This document shows positions 47,089 to 56,869 of a stretch of DNA of 64,000 bases, piece after piece (the stretch's first letter is position 1; each line of letters opens with the position of its first letter). Origin of the DNA: Vitis vinifera. Taxonomy: Eukaryota; Streptophyta; Magnoliopsida; Vitales; Vitaceae. The DNA lies in contig NC_081817.1 of the NCBI RefSeq assembly GCF_030704535.1, positions 1,441,001 to 1,505,000 of the forward strand. Direction: 5' to 3'. The notes beneath the pieces were generated by a model, which was not told the origin of the DNA, ran no database searches, and saw only the letters and a program-made list of their open reading frames with translations. A program made the translations under genes and the position numbers.

Positions 47089-48561
47089 TCAGGGCCATTT
47101 TCTTGGACATATAAGCTCCTCGTTACTCATTGTTATTAATGCTCTTATCTTCACTGGTGAATCAGATTCCAAAGAAATGGCTTGACTGTTGAGCTCTATG
47201 CCAGGCCTGAACTGTGTATCAGTAGGATATTCATGGCCTTCAAGTAAGGACTTGAAATCTCCAGAATCTGGCAGTATTTCCCCTGCATTTAAGTTTTTGG
47301 CCATCTTGCCAACATCAAAGCCATCAAGTATTCCAAGTGGTAGCTGAACAACAGTAGTGGGAATCTCTGATACACTTTCCTGCAAATGACTTTGTTCTGG
47401 AACAACATAATCAGAACTTTCAGAGACATTTTCTTCCCAAGACTCATTGGAAGAGGTGCCCTTCGAAAGTAATGAGTAATTATTCGGACGTAATCCATGT
47501 TTATCTTGGGAACTTTGTTCGACTACAAGGCAGGGAATTTGAAGTTTTACTTGCTCTCCAGATTGTTCATTTGTAAGATCAGAACCCACAACGTATAGAT
47601 TTTGCACTGCTGAACTGATGTTACTTCTGCACCTTTCAACTAATAGATCACTATCTATGGAATGCCCTCCTGCATCCCCCTCATTTAATTTCTTAGTTGT
47701 GCTATCTATTCTAGAACCCTCTTCTTCCCCTTGAACTATGTATTTAAGTTGAGAAGGACCATCAGAACTTTCAAGTTCACTTCCATTGTAACCACAGATT
47801 TTTGGACCAACATCTGTGACACACCTATCATATTTCTGAGATGACTCAGATGAAATGCTATCTTCTGTCTGTAGCTTCTGATTTTCATTGTTAGAAATCT
47901 GATCAGCTTCAGAGGTGCAACACTTTATCAGCTGGGCCTGTTCTCCAGAAGGTTCATTGACGACATGCATGCAGCTCAACCAATTATTCTGCAACACTGA
48001 AGCAACTTGGTTACTACCATCAATGCTATCTCCACATTGTGCCTTTGTAATGACAGCTTGATTCTTAACTGGTGATTTATATTCTGTTTCCTCCATATGT
48101 TGGTACTCAACCATATATTCTGTCCCACAAACACTTTCAACATGCACTGCAGAGCTAAATAGGGATGTAGAACGAGAATCTTCTAATTCACTCCCACTTG
48201 AGTCTCTACTTTCTGGATGAAAATTGGTGATGATAGAATTGAGGGTAGTTGCTTCCAATGTAGTTTGATCATTGCTTACCCTCAAAGATGAACCAAATTC
48301 CATAGAAGTGACTTCACCATTGAGCTTAACTTCATGCATTAATGGTGTATCAATAACACACTTGTAATTTTCGAATGATGGGTTGACCTCTACAGAAACT
48401 GCTGGTGCATCCTCTGCATGGGACAGCTCAACTATGGGATTTTGAGGCTCTTGTTCTCCAGATTGTTCATGTACATCATCAGCAATCATCAAATATCGAC
48501 TACAAGTACTCAGGTTCTTTCTGCAGCTTTCAACTAATAGATTCCCATTTGAGCACGGCAT
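47089..48561 (-). CDS. unrecognised 490-residue ORF in the captured block
   Basis: An uninterrupted frame runs from ATG 48561 (MPCSNGNLLVESCRKNLS) to the stop at 47089-47091. It is Ser/Glu/Asn-rich, apparently disordered, with no membrane segment. It contains three degenerate repeats built around LLVExCRxNxS and EQSGEQ (for example VNEPSGEQAQL and TNEQSGEQVKLQ). An open frame of this size is unlikely by chance in such AT-balanced DNA, so it is probably cDNA of a host gene. It could be the N-terminal region of the same PHD/homeodomain gene that lies upstream, which is a guess. It lies downstream of the THO2 fragment in the same orientation. Confidence 0.45.
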   Translation of the reverse strand: MPCSNGNLLVESCRKNLSTCSRYLMIADDVHEQSGEQEPQNPIVELSHAEDAPAVSVEVNPSFENYKCVIDTPLMHEVKLNGEVTSMEFGSSLRVSNDQTTLEATTLNSIITNFHPESRDSSGSELEDSRSTSLFSSAVHVESVCGTEYMVEYQHMEETEYKSPVKNQAVITKAQCGDSIDGSNQVASVLQNNWLSCMHVVNEPSGEQAQLIKCCTSEADQISNNENQKLQTEDSISSESSQKYDRCVTDVGPKICGYNGSELESSDGPSQLKYIVQGEEEGSRIDSTTKKLNEGDAGGHSIDSDLLVERCRSNISSAVQNLYVVGSDLTNEQSGEQVKLQIPCLVVEQSSQDKHGLRPNNYSLLSKGTSSNESWEENVSESSDYVVPEQSHLQESVSEIPTTVVQLPLGILDGFDVGKMAKNLNAGEILPDSGDFKSLLEGHEYPTDTQFRPGIELNSQAISLESDSPVKIRALITMSNEELICPRKWP

Positions 48562-48946
48562 CAACGCATCTTGTTCTATAATGCTTACACCTTTCTCATC
48601 ATCTAACTTCCCTGTACTTACCCCTCTTTACAACACTTCTTCCCTCTTCCTCTCATTTCCAACTGCTGCTTTGCATTATACATGACCTTTAGGGCACTAT
48701 TTAGAATGCCGATCCTCACCATCTTGACCATAATCAACAGGTTTCTTCTCCAACGGAACTTTCGCTGATGAACCAAGATTTTCAGTAAAGGAATTACCTC
48801 CAGAATGTATCATTGATACCAGCCGGAACAGGAGAGGTAACTTTAAAACAGGAGTTATGTCAAGCTTTTATGTACTTCCTATCTGAAAAGCTGCCATGAA
48901 ATCCTTCAGAAGTTATATCTACCAAATGAGTCATCTCATGCCTTCT

Positions 48947-50270
48947 TTACACCTGCTCCTTGACTGAATTCCCAGCATCTAAATGTTGGGTTCCAGATGC
49001 AACTGTTCTTCCTCCAGATGATTCATTCTGAAAAATGTTCAGGCCAGAGCCATTTGGGACAGCTACCAAACTACCAGCTAAAGACTTTGAAGCAAGCGAT
49101 GGTGTAGGCTTCAGTTCAAGATAGCCCATACCAAATTCTTCGTCTGTAACCCATGAAGGCTTCCTCACAGTTAAAGCTGCAGCAACACCTGTAGCCAACA
49201 CCTTGAGATCCTCTCTTTCATCACTTTTAATTTTAGCTATCTGTTTTTCAAGGTTAATTCCACTCTTTCGTGTAACAGGGAAGACACTAGAAATTTTAGT
49301 TAACATTATAAGAGCATTTCGAATTCCCATGTACTCAGTTGATTCCAAGCACTGAATCAATAACCGTGTGATTCTTTGACTCCATTTCCAGTGTACCTTA
49401 ATAAACTGGCCATATGTGACACGCCGACTGTTAGGATATCTATAATAGACAGCAAAGCCTGGCATGTTCCCACACTCCCGTTCATATATTGATTCATCAC
49501 TCTTCCAATAGTAAGCAATCTTCATAGTCTCATACAGAAACCTCCCAAGTCTACCAGCTTCATATTCAGTACAGCAGCATATCATAGGTTGCAAGGTTTT
49601 ACATATCAGAACATCGATGTGGTTGACTGTGTTAAAGAATGGTGTTCCAAGGGAATGAAGAGTGTGTACGAACATAGCACAATACACAGCATCGGGCATA
49701 CTGAAAGTACAGCGAGGAAAAATACAGCGCTGAAGGAACTCCATGTTAATCTTCAAAGTATCAGGACAGGAACTCAACCACTTGTCCTTTTCACGGGCAA
49801 GCCGTCTACGGACAGATGCTACATTCTCCTCATGCTTTTGGAGTTCACTAGTTAAACGATCTAGAGATTCTTGAATTCTTTCCTTGTCTTTCTTTCTTTT
49901 GGTAATTGCAGAATTTGAATTATCAGAAAGCTCTTCTAGAGCTTTAAGAGCAGAATGCTGCTTGGCAATTTCAGACTCATAGCGATGTCTAGGAACATAA
50001 AGATCATAGAGTGTGAGACCCCAGAAACTAGCATAGAGATCAGGAGAGAGGTTATTCCAGGCTTTTGATGGCAACATGGTACGTGCAGTATCAAGAAGAT
50101 CTGACCACACAATAGGCTTCCAAGGAGGGCCAAGATCAAGAATCACTTCACCAGAAGAGTCTGTAGGTTCAGACTCCTTTTCTGCAGTAGACATATTTGT
50201 AGATTCAACATCATCTAAAGGCCAGAAGATATTAGAACTACTCCGACACTTGAACACATGATCAGGGGAT
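48947..50270 (-). pseudogene. THO2: captured THO2 fragment (THO/TREX mRNA export complex), intronless
   Basis: THO2 is the large scaffold of the nuclear THO complex, which couples transcription to mRNA export and small-RNA processing. About 440 codons from the middle of THO2 are open here without a stop. Landmarks are LDLGPPWKPIVWSDLLDT, NNLSPDLYASFWGLTLYDLY, the coiled segment KRKKDKERIQESLDRL, FLQRCIFPRCTFSMPDAVYC and ECGNMPGFAVYYRYPNS. The first in-frame ATG is at 50194, giving 415 residues. Plant THO2 is about 1800 residues and its gene has many introns in this part, whereas none is left here, so a cDNA origin is inferred. An extra RSSSNIF-like insertion is near the start. Both ends join foreign sequence. 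Confidence 0.88.
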
Positions 50271-50299
50271 GAGCAGGTGGGCACTTTGGCGCCTGAAAC

Positions 50300-51000
50300 A
50301 GCCACTGATCAGTTATCAAAGGAGCTTACAATCTCTTGCCGATTGAGTGATAAGTTGAGGTCAAGATCTCTGTATGCTGCATCCTTTAAAGTATCTTTCT
50401 TCTTCCTACTGAATCTTCTTTGCCCATCAAGACCATCCTCGTTGTCAGAGAAGTTTCTACGATCTAAAGTGGCAGTAAAATCCCCGGAGTGAGATGTAAA
50501 ATCAGAACTTGAACTCTCCCGATCAACCTGTTCATCAATTTCTGGAGCATTAGGATTATGATCACCATCCTCTGAATCATCAGAAGGAGGCCCCATACAC
50601 TGCTCATTATTCGGTGAAGCCACCATATCATTAGATGCAGAAGTGAAATCAGATTCTTCAGATTCATCAAATTCGTCAGATTGACTCATATCCCTGATCC
50701 TTCTCATCAACCGCTGGACAATCGGGGTCGTAATCATTATCTTCAGGATCATCTAATGAAAATCTAGAGTTGAATTCTAGTTATTCCCAACTGCAGCTGC
50801 CTCAAAAAAATAAAACCTCCTCTCAGCTATCAACTACAGAAAGTTTTGTTCTTTGAGAGTCATCTAAGCAGGTCCATGCAGTCAACTTCGCAATCACATG
50901 CAGGGCACAGCCAACCCTCGTCATTAGGAGGAATTTCTTCTTTTAACAATGGCAGTTCCAGACAAAACTGGTGAAATCCACGACCACAAGCACCATCACA
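50300..51000 (-). pseudogene. HAT3.1: captured HAT3.1-like fragment (PHD finger and acidic region)
   Basis: HAT3.1 and PRH-type proteins are nuclear regulators with a PHD finger and a homeodomain. The - strand from 51000 reads the second half of the PHD finger: [17 protein letters not shown], then [14 protein letters not shown] frame break follows, then the acidic Ser/Asp-rich region with DYDPDCPAVDEKDQG, GPPSDDSEDGDH and SSSSDFTSHSGDF. The homeodomain is absent. Frameshifts and stops (for example just after MDLLR and near 50690) make it noncoding as a whole. No introns are seen. It joins the PPR fragment on one side and THO2 on the other. Confidence 0.75.
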
Positions 51001-51290
51001 TCAACAAGATGATCAGCTTTGGGCAGATCACCTTTGTTACAGAAATAATTCATAAGAGAATCAAAAGTTTTGGCATCAATTGAAATGCCCCTCGTCCTCA
51101 TGTTTAGATATAATTGAAAAGCTCGATTTGGATGCTCAGTATGAAGCCCTTGGACCACTGTATTATGAATTTTAACCTGAAGGCCCCAAGTTGGTCGGTT
51201 TGGGGAGACCCCCCAAAGGACCATTTCATCAAGGAAGTTTGCAGCCTCATGGGATTTCCGAATATCACTGGAACCACTCTTGATCTTCAG
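50990..51290 (-). pseudogene. captured PPR-protein fragment
   Basis: About 100 codons contain pentatricopeptide-repeat units: NFLDEMVLWGVSPNRPTWG, NTVVQGLHTEHPNRAFQLY, MRTRGISIDAKTFDSLMNYF and [15 protein letters not shown] proteins bind organellar RNA. The fragment has no start codon and no targeting peptide. It ends at about 51000, where GATGTGATGG is shared with the HAT3.1-like piece, so the junction has short homology. Confidence 0.8.
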
Positions 51291-52400
51291 TATACTGGGG
51301 CTCAATAGGACACTCCCGTTTAGATGTTCTTGGCTGAACAACAAACACCTGATCTCTTTCTAGTTTCATCTACACCAGAAAGATTCGATCGGTAAATAGA
51401 GGAACTCAAACCATGTGAACCCTGGGGAATAACATCAACTGGAGCAGGACCTCTTCTTCCAAATATCTCAATGTTGGCATTCCAATTGTATTCCATATCA
51501 GACTCAACAGTCAATGATCTTCTCCTGAGCTCTTATTTCAATACTTTCACCCCAATCACATCTTCACACTGACATTCAAATATCATAACCATTAAAGTAG
51601 CAGGTTGTTTGCAGTGGTCATTGTCAAACATCTTTAAGCAATCAAAAGTTCAAAGGCAACCAATCTTTCTTGTTTTTCTCATCCTTCCAACCTTTCTGAT
51701 ATTTCTGAACCAAAGATGCCCAAGAGGATTTGCACTACTCTGGACTTCCCAACTCTCTTACGGATTTTTCTCTTCTGCTATTCTATTTTTCTTGTGGACC
51801 CAGAATCTCAACCCCACTGAGATCACCTTTACGACTCATAAGCCCACCAATCTATACCTTATTCATTCATAAATATAGGATGACACGCCCGGGAAGCAAA
51901 ACAGAGCAATTTGAAGCATGCTCAACTATAGAAAAAACAGCCCCGCCAAAATAGAGTTTGATAAAAAAAGGGATGAACAAATAAGTGATCCATTAAATGA
52001 AAACCCATTTCATGTTAGGTTCAATGGGTGTGGAATGATGGGATAAGTACGAGCAGATTCCAACAAACGAATACAACCACAATTCTCATGTAATGCACGG
52101 GAAATAATAATAAAAAAAAATGGAACCTTGCAGCCCTAAATCAAAATTAGAGAACTCCTAAGGGATGAATCAACAACATCTATAGAAGCAAGTATCAATG
52201 TAGACAAACATGTGAACTCTGTCATTCCCCCCCTAGCATCCAAGCAAGACTCAAAATATGGCAAAGATTAATACATAACAAAAGGATAATGGGAATGAAG
52301 AAGGAATCTACAGTAGACATACCTGGGAATGCTTACTTCTGATAAAAAAAAAAATCTGCACTGGTTTCTATCCTCAGAAAATCTCCACTGGTTTCCTTGT
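51291..52400 (-). other. unassigned part of the captured block
   Basis: A 64-codon frame (51514-51320) includes MEYNWNANIEIFGRRGPAPV and is probably part of another host sequence, because the frames around it are broken. The rest is noncoding. No family is recognised. Confidence 0.3.
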
Positions 52401-53250
52401 GCTTCCTTCTTCTTCTCCTCTTAAACCGTTTCCTCCAATGCGTGCCTCTCTTTCTTAAAAAAAATCTCCCTTTCCTGCGTGCTGCCAGTCCCACTTTTCA
52501 AAAAGAAACCATCTTGCTGAAAAGGAAAATCCTACTTCCTTTTCTCCTTTCTTTCCTTTCTTTCTTTTCTTTCCTTCTTGTAGCCGATCCCCACATGGAA
52601 GAAGTATATGTGCTGTCCCTCTAAAAATAAAATCTCCTCCTTTCAAAATTGTGTTGATTTTCCTTCCAAATAAATGGGGGTCCGTTTCCTCATGCCCAAA
52701 AAATAAATAAATAAATAAATAAAGATACAAATAGAAATAAGAATAAAATAAAGACAAAATAGAATAAAGATTAAAATCAATAAATATCATGAAATTGAAA
52801 ATCAAAAGGAATTTAAATCACACATCTAAAAAAATAAAATAAATAAATAAAAATAAAAATAAAAAATAAAAATAATTAAAAACAAAAATAAATAAAATCA
52901 ACCACATGCAAGCCATACGAGCTATGTAACCACCAAAAGAATATGAGTCATGCAACCATGCAAAAACATCTAAAGGTGACCTAGGGTGTGTCCTAGTGCG
53001 CTAGGGCAAACGAAGTGGACTAAGTGTGCTTAAAAGCTATCCTAAAAAAAAAAAACAAGAAAAGCCTAAGTCTAAGTTAGGGCTGCCAAGGGTCACAATA
53101 AGGGATCAAATAATCCCTCAACCAAAATCTCCGAGGTGACTCAGAAAAAGGTAAGTGGTATGAGTAGCCATGGGCCACCAAGGAACTACCGTGGAGCACT
53201 AGAAGTGGATTTAAAGACATGTGCTAAAGGGACAAAATTGAGGGTCTACA
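52401..53250 (-). other. noncoding end of the gene-carrying element (LTR 5' end-like)
   Basis: It includes (AAAT)n-like tracts at 52700-52730 and 52830-52890 and ends GGGTCTACA at 53250. On the - strand it begins TGTAGACCC, like the start of the last gypsy LTR. It has no gene. Confidence 0.5.
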
Positions 53251-53255
53251 ATTGG

Positions 53256-54820
53256 TCGGAGATTATTTCTTGGAGCATGATGGATGAGGAGTTGAGATGA
53301 TGATTTACATTGGTGCATACCCCTCTTATCAGGGATGGATTTTCAGAGGTGACATTATCTACATTGGGGCATACCCCACTCATTGATGGCATTTTTTTTC
53401 GGGATGATGTCTTGCATTGAGACATAGTCGGGTCGCTTTTCTCTTGGATTATGATGGATTAGGAATTGTGGGATGACCTTACACTGGGGCATAGCCATTT
53501 CAGATAGTGTTTTTATTGGAGATACAGTCACTCTACTTGATATTCTGCATTGAGACACACTTCTCTCATTGATGGTGGATTTTTCGAGATGATGGCTTAT
53601 TTTGAGACATGATTGCTTCAGAGATTGTGCATGCATTGAGGGATGACATTGACCTTGTTCTGAGGACACATACTGAGGCATAGCTATCTCATTGGCGATG
53701 GACTATGATTTATCTTGGAGCATAGTTACCTCAGATGGTTTATACTGGAGCATAGCCGACATGGAGAGTATTTTTCATGGGAGCATAGTCGCCCTATTGG
53801 ATCCTTTACACTGGGGCATATCCATCTTTTGGAGGGAGATTAGATTGTTTCTTTACATTGGAGCATCTACTGAGTGATATGGAGATCATCAGATTACTTC
53901 ATGTTGTCCTCATTGCATACTAGGGCATAGCCACCTAGTCAGAGGTTTTGATATCGAGATTTGACTTTCCATTCATGATTATTTCTTCTGATGGATTACG
54001 GAGCTATTGACACCTCGGGTTTAGCCTTCTCGGCATACCTGGATGATCTCAGATACTTACATGCCTTTCATTTCGTACTTAGACATTTCACCATGGATAC
54101 GTTCATGCCTTCTATCATACTAGAGCCTGATCATCACCTTTTTTTATCCTAGACCTCTTACCAGTACACATGACCTCACCTCTCTCTCAATTAGGAGGAG
54201 ATGTGGATCAGTCCTCGATCACTTTGGTTGTGCTTTCATACATCTTTCGGACTTTAGGTTCAACATCTTCCATGATAGCAAGACCTGACAGATTGTTGAT
54301 TTATTAGTGACGATGTTTTCACTTTGACAGTTGTCATGTTGAGCATTGATTTGTTTGCTCTTTGTATTTCAAGCATTGGTCATCACTGTTGTCATTCATT
54401 CAGTTAGTTTTGTCTTGTCAGCATGGTGTCACGATACATGGTCTTGTTTAGCATTATCTATTTGGGGTTGGACATTTTCATTGCATGATGGATGAACATA
54501 TTTCAGAGTATAGTAGTTTTGAGACACATTTCTGTTTGTTTCCCATCACATACTAGGGCATACCCCTTTCCCTGAGAGCATCAAACCTTCCACAGGCTTC
54601 ATTCACCTTTTGATTTAGTGGTTGACCCTTACGAATTGCATATTGGAGCATACCCCCATTCCTTAGGATCATCGGACCTTTCCCAGACTTTGGTATCCTT
54701 CGACCTAGTTGTCGATCTTCCTGAGTTGTCATACTAGGGCATATCCCTTTTTTCCGAGTCTGCTTGTATCTTCATCTTAGTATCCTCTGGCTTTGGGCCA
54801 CTTGATCAGATCAATGTCCT
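53256..54820 (+). repeat. degenerate repeats with a GGGGCATAGCC or GGGGCATACCC phrase
   Basis: Phrases such as CATTGGGGCATACCCC, CACTGGGGCATAGCC and CATTGAGACATAG recur every 60-120 bp across this part of unit 2. They are too diverged for an exact unit. They seem to be an old tandem array inside the gypsy internal region. No ORF of note is present. Confidence 0.5.
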
Positions 54821-54823
54821 TTT

Positions 54824-56220
54824 CAGTTTGTGTTTTCGGGACCGCACCTATATCGATAGGTTATTTCCTGTGTCAATTTGTGTTTTTGGGACCGCACCTA
54901 TATCAATCGGTCATTTTCCATGTCAGTTTGTGTTTTTGGGACCGCACCTATACCGATCAGTCATCTTCTTGTCAGTTTGGGTTTTTATTTTCGGGACCGC
55001 ACCTATATCAATCGGTCATCATCTTGTCAGTTTGGGTTTTTGTTTTCGGGACCGCACCTATATCGATCGGTCATCTTCTTGTCGGTTTGGGTTTTTATTT
55101 TAGGGACCGCACCTATATCAATCGGTCATCTTCTTGTCAGTTTAAGTTTGTGTTTTCGGGACGCACCTATATCGATCAGTCATTTTCTATGTCAGTTTGT
55201 GTTTTCGGGACCGCACCTATATCGATCGGTCATTTTCTGTGTCAGTTTGTGTTTTCGGGACCGCACCTATATCAATCGGTCATTTTCCATGTCAGTTTGT
55301 GTTTTCGGGACCGCACCTATATCGATTAGTCATCTTCTTGTTAGTATGAGTTTGTGTTTTCGAGACCGCACCTATATCGATCGGTCATTTTCCATGTCGG
55401 TTTGTGTTTTCAGGACCGCACCTATATTGATCGGTCATTTTCTGTGTTAGTTTGTGTTTTCGGGACCGCACCTATATCAATCGGTCATTTTCCATGTCAG
55501 TTTGTGTTTTCGGGACCGCACCTATATTGATCGGTAAACATCTTGTTAGTTTGGGTTTTTGTTTTCGGGACCGCACCTATATCGATCGGTCATTTTCTTG
55601 TTGGTTTGGGTTTTTATTTTCGGGACCACACCTATATCGATCGGTCATCTTCTTGTCAGTTTGAGTTTGTGTTTTTGGGACCGCACCTATATCGATCGGT
55701 CATTTTCTGTGTCAGTTTGTGTTTTCGGGACCGCACCTATATCAATCGGTCATTTTCCATGTTAATTTGTGTTTTTGGGACTGCACCTATATCGATCGAT
55801 CATCATCTTTTCAGTTTGGGTTTTTGTTTTCGGGATCGCACCTATATAGATCGGTCATCTTCTTGTTAGTATGAGTTTGTGTTTTCGGGACCGCACCTAT
55901 ATCGATCGGTCATTTTCTGTGTCAGTTTGTGTTTTCGGGACTGCACCTATATCGATCGGTCATTTTCTGTGTTAGTTTGTGTTTTCGGGACCGCACCTAT
56001 ATCGATTGGTCATTTTCTATGTCAGTTTGTGTTTTCGGGACCGCACCTATATCGATTGGTCATTTTCTGTGTCAGTTTGTGTTTTCGGGACCGCACCTAT
56101 ATCGATCGGTCATTTTCTATGTCAGTTTGTGTTCTCAGGACTGCACCTATATCGATCGACCATTTTCCTATCAGTTTGTGTTTAACTTGAGTCGGGACCG
56201 CACCCATATCGATAGGTCAT
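54824..56220 (+). repeat. 50-bp tandem repeat array, about 27 units
   Basis: The unit runs TCAGTTTGTGTTTTCGGGAC, then CGCACCTATATCGATCGGTC, then ATTTTCTGTG. Variants of about 54-56 bp have TTCTTGTCAGTTTGGGTTTT. Units differ by a few bases and short and long forms are interspersed. The array lies just before the last LTR of the block, where unit 0 (22463-22600) has three copies. Open frames in all phases arise because the unit lacks stops. Confidence 0.93.
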
Positions 56221-56869
56221 TCATCTTATCAGTTCAGTTCGACATCCAGGGTCTTTGTTCAGTATGACATTTAGAGTCACATTTTCAGTTTTGTCATTCA
56301 GAGCCATTGTGCATACTCATCCAGGCATTTTTGGGTCACCATGTATCATCCATTTTGGGCATTTAAAGTCACTTTCCTCACCTGGCTACTCTGGTGCTTA
56401 TTGCTTATTCATCATGCTCTTCTAGATTTCCCCTTTCACTACACATGACACGGTCTTTTGAGATCACGACACGTATTTATGTCATGTTGTTGGGCACCCT
56501 ACACCTAGCATTCTCATGTATATCACATAAAGAGTCCCCTTTGGACGTGTTTTTTCTTGTACTTCAAGGTGGTTCAACCGTTACTCATCTTTGATATTGA
56601 TCTTCGAGTCACTTTTAGAGACGTCTCAGAGGGATTCTGGGTCCTTAGTGTAGCTTTAGAGGCGCTTTGAGAGATCCACTTTTCTCTTAGGATTAGAGCC
56701 CTTTGTTCATTTGTTGGCTTGAGCGAGTTCTGGTTTTACTAGTATCCCGTCGGGGGTCTCCTTTGTTCTTCGGTAGAGTTCACTTCATTCCACTCACTAT
56801 TCACACTTTCTTTTCATTCTAGTATTCATATTCCTAACACTCATGAACTCTACCGAAAATGGGCATATT

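Larger units (their letters stand above)
45636..53255 (-). mobile_element. gene-capturing element with LTR-like ends
   Basis: The insertion proper is 45641-53250 and is flanked by ATTGG on both sides (45636-45640, 53251-53255). Its ends are TGTGGACCC and GGGTCTACA, inverted relative to each other. They are also the reverse of the TGTAGACCC start and GGGTCCACA end of the last gypsy LTR at 56870-58683, so it reads on the - strand. 45641-45780 is related to the end of that LTR (58500-58683, inverted). Direct terminal repeats of usual kind were not found, so it may be a solo giant LTR or a derivative without normal LTRs. On the - strand it carries fragments of a PPR gene, a HAT3.1-like gene, THO2 and unrecognised sequence, all without introns. 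Confidence 0.75.

Noticed and set aside
45641-53250. Reading the gene-carrying element as a Pack-MULE or Helitron
   Set aside because: MULEs leave 8-11 bp target duplications and have long inverted ends; Helitrons leave none. Here there are 5 bp and only nine inverted terminal bases, and the captured pieces lack introns.
54793-56267. Several overlapping ORFs of 68-190 codons with repeated RDRTYIDRSF-like sequence
   Set aside because: They are translations of the 50-bp tandem array in every frame. The unit lacks stops, and frames change where 50-bp and 55-bp units alternate.
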